This document shows positions 1-5,472 of a stretch of DNA of 6,501 bases, piece by piece. Position 1 is the first letter of the stretch. The number at the start of each line of letters is the position of its first letter. The position numbers were made by a program, and so were the translations under genes. The notes beneath the pieces were generated by a model, which did not search any database, was not told the DNA's origin, and worked only from the letters and a program-made list of their open reading frames with translations. The DNA is from Variovorax sp. (lineage in GTDB: Bacteria; Pseudomonadota; Gammaproteobacteria; Burkholderiales; Burkholderiaceae_C), in NCBI GenBank assembly GCA_028292145.1, contig JAQGMX010000287.1, forward strand, positions 1 to 6,501. Reading direction: 5' to 3'.

Positions 1-24
1 CGTTTTGCGCGGTTTGCGTTCAGT

Positions 25-338
25 TCAGCGATCCGGCAAAGGACGGACGTTCGCCCATCCGTCCGCATCCATAAACCGCTGCAGCTGGTCGTGCAGCTCT
101 CTCGGCGTCCCGAAACCGCGATGCCCAGTGCACTGTTGACCTCGGCGAGAGCACCTGGCGCGACCTGTTGCTGGGGCGGTAGGCCGGTGGTCTGCATGGG
201 ACCCCTGCGAGGCCGGCCGACACCGTCTTCCCCCGTCCGTTTGAAAACGCCGGAATCACGCGCCTCTTTGGGCAGATGGGCGGTTGCGACGGAATTTGGC
301 TGATTCCGGAAAGAAGAACTGATTGCGATCTTGCTCAT
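25..338 (-). pseudogene. Decayed tandem paralogue of the 427-924 gene
   Basis: Reading from ATG at 338, the N-terminus (MSKIAISSSFRNQ...) matches the neighbouring protein encoded at 427-924 at 20 of the first 43 residues without gaps. Shared residues include the pattern MSxI, SSxR, AHxP, RDxGxFxR and GR. The C-terminal 31 residues, RGFGTPRELHDQL to GWANVRPLPDR and a TGA at 25-27, match the neighbour at 19 of 31 positions but lie in a different frame. The break falls near 116-127. Relative to the neighbour, a central stretch of roughly 55-65 residues (about its residues 57-115) is also missing. The initial frame has no stop before the left edge, so an unrelated tail would be made there. The start is supported by the conserved ATGAGC and leader. 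Function is unknown. A sequencing error at the frameshift cannot be excluded, but the internal deletion would remain. Codon use is less GC-rich than in the housekeeping genes to the right. Confidence 0.72.
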
Positions 339-420
339 TGAAAAAATCCGCTCCAGTGAATGAAGCACGGATTCTTTTCGCCGAAGCACCGATCGCTCTT
401 CGGAATCAGCCTAAACGGCG
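339..420 (-). promoter_or_regulatory. Duplicated leader/upstream region of the decayed paralogue
   Basis: This 82-bp stretch aligns along its length with the region upstream of the 427-924 gene (925-1008). Positions 398-420 are identical to 986-1008 at 22 of 23 bases. An imperfect PIP-like pair, TTCCG-N15-TTCGG on the minus strand, occupies 401-405 and 381-385. No convincing sigma-70 promoter was found. Conservation of the leader together with the gene suggests that the duplicated unit included its own control region. Confidence 0.55.
345..373 (-). promoter_or_regulatory. Imperfect hairpin before the start codon (copy B)
   Basis: On the minus strand, AATCC (369-373) pairs with GGATT (345-349), and GCT (364-366) pairs with AGC (350-352), leaving a 2-nt bulge and an 11-nt loop. 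A run of T follows and then the ATG at 338. It occupies the same place as the perfect hairpin at 931-961. It could be a translational control element, a weak intrinsic terminator for the upstream gene, or both. Confidence 0.4.
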
Positions 421-426
421 GTCAGC

Positions 427-924
427 TCAGCGATCCGGCAGTGCCCTGGCATTTTCCCATCCGGTCGCCCGAAGCATCCGCGTGAGTTGATCGCGAAATT
501 CTTGCGGCGTCTGAAAACCGCGAAGGGCCTGTGCGCCGTCGGCGCCGAACGTACCTTCCTGAACAACGCCCCGTTGGGTTCGTATCTTGAAAGTCCGATT
601 CTGCTCATCACCCTTGATGACGGCGGTCTCTCCGGTCTCGAGCGCCAGGGTAATCTCGTTGCGGCGGGAACTCGTGCCCGCCGTCGACTCGCCGTAGCGG
701 GTGTTCAGCAGCATGTTGCAGAACCCGATGACCACAGGCGTGGGTTGTGGCCCGAACGCAGGTCCGGGCTCCTCGATCGAACCCCTGAGAAGTTGACGCC
801 GTCCGGCGCTGTCCGCTACCTTCCGCGTGAATTGACCTGGATCGCGCTTACCTTCAGGTACATGTGCCGAAGCGCGAGACATTGCCTGAGTCCGGATGGA
901 AGAACCAACTCTGATGTCGCTCAT
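427..924 (-). CDS. Hypothetical protein of a tandemly duplicated family (165 aa)
   Basis: I do not recognise this protein. It starts at ATG 924, preceded by AGGA with an 8-nt spacer. The start is supported because ATGAGC and the upstream leader recur at the decayed paralogue (338). Residues 1-45 are rich in Ser, Arg and Gln with no hydrophobic core, so there is no Sec signal or membrane segment. Residues 58-130 look mainly beta-prone (for example NEITLALETGETAVIKG). Residues 136-165 look helical and end in the motif GWENARALPDR, which the paralogue keeps as GWANVRPLPDR. The conserved two ends and the variable or deletable middle suggest separate modules. It lies 100 bp downstream of gshA in the same direction but has its own duplicated leader. 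Base composition is visibly less GC-rich than in gshA or proA, consistent with acquired DNA. A Ser-rich N-terminus of this kind occurs in type III secreted proteins, but that is only an inference. An opposite-strand ORF overlaps it and is rejected because paralogue similarity follows this strand. Confidence 0.72.
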   Translation of the reverse strand: MSDIRVGSSIRTQAMSRASAHVPEGKRDPGQFTRKVADSAGRRQLLRGSIEEPGPAFGPQPTPVVIGFCNMLLNTRYGESTAGTSSRRNEITLALETGETAVIKGDEQNRTFKIRTQRGVVQEGTFGADGAQALRGFQTPQEFRDQLTRMLRATGWENARALPDR

Positions 925-930
925 GTGAAA

Positions 931-961
931 AATCCTGCTTTGAATGAATCGAAGCAGGATT
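931..961 (-). promoter_or_regulatory. Perfect 10-bp hairpin overlapping the RBS of the 427-924 gene
   Basis: AATCCTGCTT (minus strand, 952-961) is the exact reverse complement of AAGCAGGATT (931-940), with an 11-nt loop. The AGGA that serves as ribosome binding site (933-936) lies inside the 3' arm, and a T run follows immediately. If transcribed, the hairpin would hide the RBS. Alternatively the hairpin plus T run could be an intrinsic terminator for gshA, although the stem is only about 40% GC. A similar hairpin is kept in the duplicated leader at 345-373. Confidence 0.55.
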
Positions 962-968
962 GTTTTCG

Positions 969-1008
969 TGGAAGCATCGGCAGACCTTCGGAATCGGCCT
1001 AAACGGCG
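969..1008 (-). promoter_or_regulatory. Conserved upstream block with PIP-like TTCC boxes (copy A)
   Basis: Positions 986-1008 are repeated at 398-420 with one mismatch in 23 bases. On the minus strand TTCCG (989-993) and TTCCA (969-973) are separated by exactly 15 bases, the spacing of the plant-inducible promoter box (TTCGB-N15-TTCGB), but neither half is a perfect match. A further TTCG (950-953) follows 16 bases after the second TTCC. The site might be an activator-binding element. The distance to the ATG (45 bp) leaves almost no room for a leader if the -10 lies at the usual 30-32 bp. Confidence 0.35.
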
Positions 1009-1024
1009 ACCGATAGAAAGTGCG

Positions 1025-2323
1025 CTACTCGTAGACCTCGGCGTCCGGATCGGTCGCTTCCATCTCGTAGCTGGCAGCCACCATTGCCAGGCGACCGATC
1101 ACGCCGTACATATAGAAGCGGTTCGGTGCGCTGGCGCCCGGCTTGGCGCTGTGCTGCGGCAGATGCCCACCGTCGGAGAAAGCCAGCGGCACGTAGTTCG
1201 CACCCGGCGAAGCCAGGCTCTCATCGGTGCTGCGGCCGGCATGCACGCGGTAGAAACCGCCGACGACGTAGCGGTCCATCATGTAGACGACCGGCTCGGC
1301 CACGCCGTTCTGCACGCGTTCGTTGGTCAGCACGCCTTCCTGGAAGATCATCTCGTGCGTCGTCGGGCCGTCCCTGCCTGCGGCGGCAAGCTGCGCACGC
1401 GCCTTCTGGCCCATGGCTTCGATCTCCTTGCTGTCGCGCACCGTCATCGCGCTCAGTTCATGCGAGCCGTTGTCAGTCTTGACGATCACGAACGGCTTTT
1501 CGTTGATGCCGTATTCCTTGTACTTGCGGCGCACCTTCGAAAGCATCGCATCGACATGGCTTGCCACCACGTCCATGCCCGCGCCTTCGGAAAAATCGAT
1601 GCCTTCGGCCCGCGTCGACATCGGGTTGATGAGCCACGGATCGATGCCCAGCAGCTTGCCGAAGCGCTTGGAAACCTCTTCGTAGCTGCGGAAGTGGTTG
1701 CTCTTGCGTCGCACCGACCAGCCGGCGTGCACCGGCGGCAAAAGGTACTGCTCGTGCAGGTCTTCCAGGATGCCCGGCGTGCCCGCCGACAGATCGTTGT
1801 TCAGAAGGATGGTGCACGGATCGAAGTTCTTGATGCCGAGACGGCGCTTGGTGCGCACCACCGGCTCCAGCGTCACCGTGTCGCCGTTGGGCAGCTCGAT
1901 CGTCTTGGGCGATTTGATCGCCGGGTCGATGGAGCCGACCCGAACGTTGAGTCCAGCCATGTGGAAGATGCGCACCAGCTGCGCAATGTTCGCCATGTAG
2001 AACGTGTTGCTCGAATGGTTTTCCGGAATGACGAGCAGGTTGCGCGCCTCGGGACAGATCTTTTCGATGGCGGCCTGCGCGGCCTGGACGGCGAGCGGCA
2101 GCATCTGCTGCGTCAGGTTGTTCCAGCCACCTGGAAACAGGCTGGTGTCGACCGGCGCCAGCTTGAAACCTGCATTGCGGATGTCGACCGAGCTGTAGAA
2201 CGGCGGCGTGTGCTCCATCCATTCGAGCCGGAACCAGCGCTCGATGGCCGGCGTGGAATCGAGCACGCGCTGTTCGAGTTCGTTGATCGGGCCGGTCAGG
2301 GCAGTGACGAGATGGGGGACCAT
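1025..2323 (-). CDS. gshA: Glutamate-cysteine ligase (proteobacterial GshA type)
   Basis: This enzyme makes gamma-glutamylcysteine from glutamate, cysteine and ATP, the first step of glutathione synthesis in the cytoplasm. The 432-residue length and the conserved segments fit the GshA family of beta- and gammaproteobacteria (Pfam GshA), which is distinct from E. coli GshA. These include SSVDIRNAGFKLAPVDT (44-60) with FPGGWNNL (63-70), VIPENHSSNTFYM (98-110), FGKLLGIDPWLINP (221-234), RRKYKEYGINEKPFVIVK (265-282), AEPVVYMMDRYVVGGFYRVH (342-361) and NRFYMYGVIGRLAMVAAS (401-418). The start at ATG 2323 is supported by AGAAGG 7 nt upstream. It lies downstream of proA with a 113-bp gap that could hold its own promoter, though none is clear. 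One oddity is residues 282-292, where I expect a glycine-rich loop close to KAD-GTYGMG. Here they read KTDNGSHELSA, which removes most of the glycines. The reading frame is intact on both sides, so either this is a divergent lineage or activity may be altered. Confidence 0.93.
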   Translation of the reverse strand: MVPHLVTALTGPINELEQRVLDSTPAIERWFRLEWMEHTPPFYSSVDIRNAGFKLAPVDTSLFPGGWNNLTQQMLPLAVQAAQAAIEKICPEARNLLVIPENHSSNTFYMANIAQLVRIFHMAGLNVRVGSIDPAIKSPKTIELPNGDTVTLEPVVRTKRRLGIKNFDPCTILLNNDLSAGTPGILEDLHEQYLLPPVHAGWSVRRKSNHFRSYEEVSKRFGKLLGIDPWLINPMSTRAEGIDFSEGAGMDVVASHVDAMLSKVRRKYKEYGINEKPFVIVKTDNGSHELSAMTVRDSKEIEAMGQKARAQLAAAGRDGPTTHEMIFQEGVLTNERVQNGVAEPVVYMMDRYVVGGFYRVHAGRSTDESLASPGANYVPLAFSDGGHLPQHSAKPGASAPNRFYMYGVIGRLAMVAASYEMEATDPDAEVYE

Positions 2324-2330
2324 GCGGCGG

Positions 2331-2336
2331 CCTTCT
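2331..2336 (-). promoter_or_regulatory. Ribosome binding site of gshA
   Basis: AGAAGG on the minus strand lies 7 nt before the ATG at 2323. It fixes the gshA start and gives the full family-like N-terminus MVPHLVTALTGPINEL. Confidence 0.6.
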
Positions 2337-2398
2337 GTACGGGTTCGGCGAAAAGGTTGAGCGGAATAGCAGGATTTGGGGTCGGTTGATGAAATGAC

Positions 2399-2418
2399 AA
2401 CCTGAAGCCGGTCAGGCT
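2399..2418 (-). terminator. Weak hairpin after proA
   Basis: On the minus strand AGCCTGA (2412-2418) pairs with TCAGGTT (2399-2405), including one G-T pair, around a 6-nt loop, 19 bp after the proA stop. No proper T run follows, so intrinsic termination is doubtful. It may simply be a 3' stem-loop or chance. The rest of the proA-gshA gap (2324-2437) shows no convincing promoter. Confidence 0.22.
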
Positions 2419-2437
2419 GATGGGTCGAGCGTGCGCC

Positions 2438-3724
2438 TCAACCCCTGATTTCGCCCTGACCCAGCACCACATATTTGAGCGAAGTCAGGCCCTCGATGCC
2501 AACCGGACCGCGCGCATGAAACTTGTCGGTGCTGATGCCGATCTCCGCGCCCAGTCCGAATTCGAAGCCGTCGGCGAAGCGGGTGCTCGCATTCACCATC
2601 ACGCTGGCCGAATCGACTTCGCGCAGGAAGCGCTGGGCGTTGATGTGATCGCGCGTGACGATGGCATCGGTGTGGTGGCTCGAATAGCGGTTGATGTGCG
2701 CAATGGCTTCGTCCAGTCCGGCGACGACCTTGATGCTGATCACCGCCGCCAGGTATTCCTCCGACCAGTCCGACTCGACCGCGTCGACGATCTTCGCGTC
2801 GTTTGCGCCTTCGGCCCGCAGGATGCGCGCGGCCTCGGCATCGCAGCGCATCTCGACGCCCTTGGCTGCGAACACGGCGGCAATGTCCGGCAGGAAGATG
2901 TCGGCGATCGACGCCGCCACCAGCAGGCCCTCGGCCGCGTTGCAAGGGCTGTATTTCTGCGTCTTGGCGTTGTCGACGATCCTGAGCGCCATGTCCAGCG
3001 GCGCGCTGTCGTCGACGTAGACGTGGCAGTTGCCGTCCAGATGCTTGATGACCGGCACCTTGGCGTCGCGGCTGATCCGTTCGATCAGGCCCTTGCCGCC
3101 GCGCGGAATGATGACGTCGACGTACTGCGGCATCGCGATCAGGTGGCCGACGGCCTCGCGGTCGGTCGTCTGCACGAGTTGCACCGCATCGACCGGCAGG
3201 CCGGCCTCGGCCAGCGCCTCGGACACCAGCAGCGCCAACGCCTTGTTGGACTCGATGGCTTCCGAACCGCCGCGCAGGATCGCCGCGTTGCCGCTCTTGA
3301 TCGCCAGGCTCGCGGCCTCGATGGTCACGTTGGGACGGCTCTCGTAGATCATGCCGAAGACGCCGATCGGCACGCGCATCTGGCCGACGCGGATGCCGCT
3401 GGGCTGCTGCTTCATGCCGGAGATCTCGCCGATCACGTCGGGCATCGCCGCGAGCTGTTCGCAGCCGAGCGCGACGGTTTCGAGCACCTTCGGCGTCAGC
3501 TTGAGCCGATCGACCATCGGTGCGGAAAGGCCGGCTGCAACGGCGCGTTCGATGTCGCGGGCGTTGGCTGCCGCCAGCTCGGGGCCGACGGCCCGCAGGC
3601 GGGCAGCGAGCGCCTTCAAAGCGGTGTTCTTGGTTGCAGCGCTGGCCTTGGCCATCAGCGCCGAAGCTGTCTTCGCCTGCAGGCCGAGCGCCTGCATGTT
3701 TTCGTTGAGAGTGAACGCGTTCAT
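2438..3724 (-). CDS. proA: Glutamate-5-semialdehyde dehydrogenase (gamma-glutamyl phosphate reductase)
   Basis: ProA reduces gamma-glutamyl phosphate to glutamate-5-semialdehyde with NADPH, the second step of proline synthesis from glutamate. It works with the kinase ProB, which is not in this window. The protein has 428 residues, close to the 417 of E. coli ProA. Family motifs in order are MIYESRPNVTIEAASLAIKS (125-144), SGNAAILRGGSEAI (144-157), PRGGKGLIERI (207-217), PVIKHLDGNCHVYVD (224-238) and the active-site region YSPCNAAEGLLV (258-269) with the catalytic Cys at 261. The C-terminal oligomerisation and substrate region ends in GAEIGISTDKFHARGPVGIEG and LKYVVLGQGEIRG. The start at ATG 3724 gives the normal N-terminus, but only a poor Shine-Dalgarno (GGGAA about 10 nt upstream) is seen. 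It follows holA after 83 bp. No defect is visible. Confidence 0.97.
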   Translation of the reverse strand: MNAFTLNENMQALGLQAKTASALMAKASAATKNTALKALAARLRAVGPELAAANARDIERAVAAGLSAPMVDRLKLTPKVLETVALGCEQLAAMPDVIGEISGMKQQPSGIRVGQMRVPIGVFGMIYESRPNVTIEAASLAIKSGNAAILRGGSEAIESNKALALLVSEALAEAGLPVDAVQLVQTTDREAVGHLIAMPQYVDVIIPRGGKGLIERISRDAKVPVIKHLDGNCHVYVDDSAPLDMALRIVDNAKTQKYSPCNAAEGLLVAASIADIFLPDIAAVFAAKGVEMRCDAEAARILRAEGANDAKIVDAVESDWSEEYLAAVISIKVVAGLDEAIAHINRYSSHHTDAIVTRDHINAQRFLREVDSASVMVNASTRFADGFEFGLGAEIGISTDKFHARGPVGIEGLTSLKYVVLGQGEIRG

Positions 3725-3807
3725 GGCCCGATTTTCCCACGCGCATTCGACACGGCTGTTACCGACAGCGAAACAGCGCGTTTCGGAACGCCTTCACGCG
3801 CTCGCCG
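3725..3807 (-). other. holA-proA intergenic gap
   Basis: This 83-bp gap contains one short inverted repeat on the minus strand, CGAAAC and GTTTCG around a 5-nt loop (3769-3785), without a T run. I see no clear promoter for proA, although the length leaves room for one. The left part still holds the former holA end, with a TGA at 3794-3796 in the frame used before the 14-bp duplication. Confidence 0.35.
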
Positions 3808-3831
3808 TCATGCAGCTACCGTCATGCAGCT
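3805..3831. repeat. 14-bp tandem duplication across the holA stop codon
   Basis: The 13-mer CCGTCATGCAGCT occurs at 3805-3817 and again at 3819-3831, with period 14. On the coding strand this is AGCTGCATGACGG twice, with the second unit supplying the TGA that ends holA at 3808. Without one unit the frame would continue to the TGA at 3794-3796 and the last three residues would be ASA rather than VAA, with the same total length. It looks like a recent slippage or short-homology duplication. Confidence 0.8.
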
Positions 3832-4875
3832 GCGACAGAGCATCAGCGCCAGCCGCTGCAATGCCTGCCAGCCGTTGGTCGGCCAGTCGGGCTGCTTCAG
3901 GCCCTTGACGATGCCATCGACCACGTGCGCCGCGCGCAGCAGCCGGACCAGTGTGCGGTCGTCCAGCCGCGGCAGCACGCGCTCGAAGGCTCGCTCGCGC
4001 GGACCCCAGATGCGGTTTTCGCGCAGCGCCATCGGCAGCGGTCGTCCGGCGGCCATCGCGTCCTTGACGCGCTTGAGCGCGCGAATGTCCTCGGCCAGCG
4101 TGTAGTGAACGAGCACCTCGGCCTCGCCCTCGGCACGCAGGCCGTCGAGCATGCGGGCCACGCGCTCGGGATTGCCGGCCAGCACCGCCTCGGAAAGTTT
4201 GAAGACGTCGTAACGCGCGACGTTGTTCACCGCGCCCTCGACCTGCTCCCAGCCGAGTTCGCCGGCCGGGTGCAGCAGCGCAAGCTTCTGGATTTCCTGA
4301 TGCGCAGCCAGCAGATTGCCTTCGACGCGATCGGCGAAGAACTGCAGCGTGCGCTGGCCTTCCTCGCCGCTCTTCACGCGCTGGCCCTGCAGCGCCAGCC
4401 GCTGCGCGATCCACTGCGGCAGCGCGGCCCGCTCCACCGGATCGACCTGCAGCGACATGCCGTTGTTCTCCAGCGCGGAGAACCAGGCGCCGGTGCGCGT
4501 CGCCTTGTCGAGCCGGGGCAGAAGCACCAGCGTGAGCGTGCTGTCATTGCCCTTGGCTGCTTCGGCGATGTGCTGCAGCGCGGCGCTGCCGTCCTTGCCT
4601 GGCTTGCCCGACGGAATGCGGATCTCGACGATCTGCTTGTCGGCGAACAGGCTCAGCGAACCGCCGGCCGCGAGCACCGCGCTCCAGTCGAAATGCGCGC
4701 CGGCCACAGTGTACGAACTGCGCTCGGTGTAGCCCTGAGCCCGCGCGGCGGCACGGATGGCGTCTGCCGCTTCCTGCGCCAGCAACGGCTCGTCGCCGTG
4801 GATGGTGTAGAGCGGGCGCAGCCCTTTGTTCGATTGCGCCAGGTGCGCAGGTAGCTGCGCCGAAGTCAGCTGCAT
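3808..4875 (-). CDS. holA: DNA polymerase III subunit delta
   Basis: HolA is the delta subunit of the clamp loader. It opens the beta sliding clamp at primed sites as part of the DNA polymerase III holoenzyme. The protein has 355 residues against 343 in E. coli. The N-terminal AAA-like domain shows LYTIHGDEPLLAQEAADAIR (22-41). The beta-clamp contact element SLSLFADKQ (73-81) places Leu76-Phe77 where E. coli delta uses Leu73-Phe74. Further family segments are LTLVLLPRLDKATRTGAWF, FADRVEGNLLAAHQEIQKLALL and RYDVFKLSEAVLAGNPERVARML, followed by the collar-domain helices. As expected for delta, no Walker A motif is seen. The start at ATG 4875 lies 7 bp after the lptE stop, so translation is probably coupled. 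The gap is too short for a promoter, implying co-transcription with lptE and leuS. The last residues are altered by a 14-bp duplication, which should be harmless. Confidence 0.95.
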   Translation of the reverse strand: MQLTSAQLPAHLAQSNKGLRPLYTIHGDEPLLAQEAADAIRAAARAQGYTERSSYTVAGAHFDWSAVLAAGGSLSLFADKQIVEIRIPSGKPGKDGSAALQHIAEAAKGNDSTLTLVLLPRLDKATRTGAWFSALENNGMSLQVDPVERAALPQWIAQRLALQGQRVKSGEEGQRTLQFFADRVEGNLLAAHQEIQKLALLHPAGELGWEQVEGAVNNVARYDVFKLSEAVLAGNPERVARMLDGLRAEGEAEVLVHYTLAEDIRALKRVKDAMAAGRPLPMALRENRIWGPRERAFERVLPRLDDRTLVRLLRAAHVVDGIVKGLKQPDWPTNGWQALQRLALMLCRSCMTVAA

Positions 4876-4882
4876 GCGCGGC

Positions 4883-5434
4883 CTACAGTTCCTTGACCGC
4901 GGCCAGCCGGCGCAGCATCTGCTGGGCGATATCGTTCTGCATGTCGCGGTAGAGCAGTTCGGACTCGCCTTCCTTGGCGAGCGCGTTGGTTTCGTTGTAG
5001 GTCAGGTCGCGCTTCTGTGCGATTTCGCTCAGCAGCAGCTCTTTGCCGGCCGGCGTACGCAGGCGGAAACGCAGGCGATAGCGCAGCTCCAGCTCGCGGA
5101 CTTCGCCGGCGGCGTTGGTCGAGAGCACGTAACGGGTGCGCTCCTCGCCGAGGATGTCGAGGATCACGTCGGCTTCGCGCTGCCGATCGGCCGGGATCAC
5201 CTGGACCGTGCCTGTGGAACCGAGATTGCGGCGCAGATAGTTGATGAAGGCCGAATTACCGGGAATCGCGATCGACTTGAAGGCGAAGATCGGCGGCTTG
5301 CGCAGCGCGAAGCCGCAACCGGCCAGCCCCGCGACGGCCAGCGCACTGCCCGCAACCGATGCCGAAACGGCGAGCAGCCGGCGACGAGAGAGCGCGGCAC
5401 CTGGTGTGCGATCCGATGTGGAGTTGTGCGTCAT
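4883..5434 (-). CDS. lptE: LPS-assembly lipoprotein LptE
   Basis: LptE is an outer-membrane lipoprotein that plugs the LptD barrel and helps insert lipopolysaccharide into the outer leaflet. From ATG 5434 the product has 183 residues. The signal peptide has a basic SRRRLL stretch, a hydrophobic segment (LLAVSASVAGSALAVAG) and the lipobox LAGC, giving lipidation at Cys40. The mature protein starts CGFALRKPPIFAFKSIAIPG, the usual LptE start, and continues with the strands and helix typical of the family, including YNETNALAKEGESELLYRDM and DIAQQMLRRLAAVKEL. Other in-frame starts are ATG 5443 and TTG 5464. None has a good ribosome binding site, so the choice of 5434 is a judgement. It follows leuS by 38 bp and precedes holA by 7 bp, the order usual in Burkholderiales and other proteobacteria. 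SRRRLL resembles a twin-arginine motif, which is noteworthy for a lipoprotein that is normally Sec-exported. Confidence 0.92.
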   Translation of the reverse strand: MTHNSTSDRTPGAALSRRRLLAVSASVAGSALAVAGLAGCGFALRKPPIFAFKSIAIPGNSAFINYLRRNLGSTGTVQVIPADRQREADVILDILGEERTRYVLSTNAAGEVRELELRYRLRFRLRTPAGKELLLSEIAQKRDLTYNETNALAKEGESELLYRDMQNDIAQQMLRRLAAVKEL

Positions 5435-5472
5435 GAATGCCATAGCGATATAAAAAAGTCCCAAGAAGCCGG

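Noticed and set aside
20..259. Minus-strand open frame of 79 codons overlapping the decayed paralogue
   Set aside because: It is in neither of the two frames that match the intact neighbour and has no supporting leader.
487..1002. Plus-strand open frame of 171 codons opposite the 427-924 gene
   Set aside because: It runs through the conserved hairpin leader, and the paralogue similarity is at protein level on the minus strand, with matching start and stop.
944..2389. Long plus-strand open frame (481 codons) opposite gshA
   Set aside because: It is rich in Arg, His, Ala, Val and Asp, as expected for the complement of a GC-biased gene, and gshA on the minus strand has clear family motifs.
2324..2437. 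Sigma-70 promoter for gshA (TTGTCA on the minus strand)
   Set aside because: At 17-bp spacing the -10 candidate is AAATCC, a poor match. The region may hold a promoter but I cannot support one.
2412..3746. Minus-strand open frame of 444 codons overlapping proA in another frame
   Set aside because: It is almost wholly Arg/Gly/Ala/Asp/Gln with no domain, while proA in the correct frame is unmistakable.
3769..3785. CGAAAC/GTTTCG inverted repeat as a holA terminator
   Set aside because: The stem is only 6 bp with no T run, so it is indistinguishable from chance.
2420..4105. Long plus-strand open frame (561 codons) opposite proA and the end of holA
   Set aside because: It spans two recognised genes and their gap, has no recognisable motifs and shows complement-type composition. 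It is a third-position GC artefact.
5435..5464. N-terminal extension of lptE to a TTG start at 5464
   Set aside because: There is no ribosome binding site, and the extension adds MGLFYIAMAF ahead of a complete lipoprotein signal. The downstream ATG gives a normal precursor.
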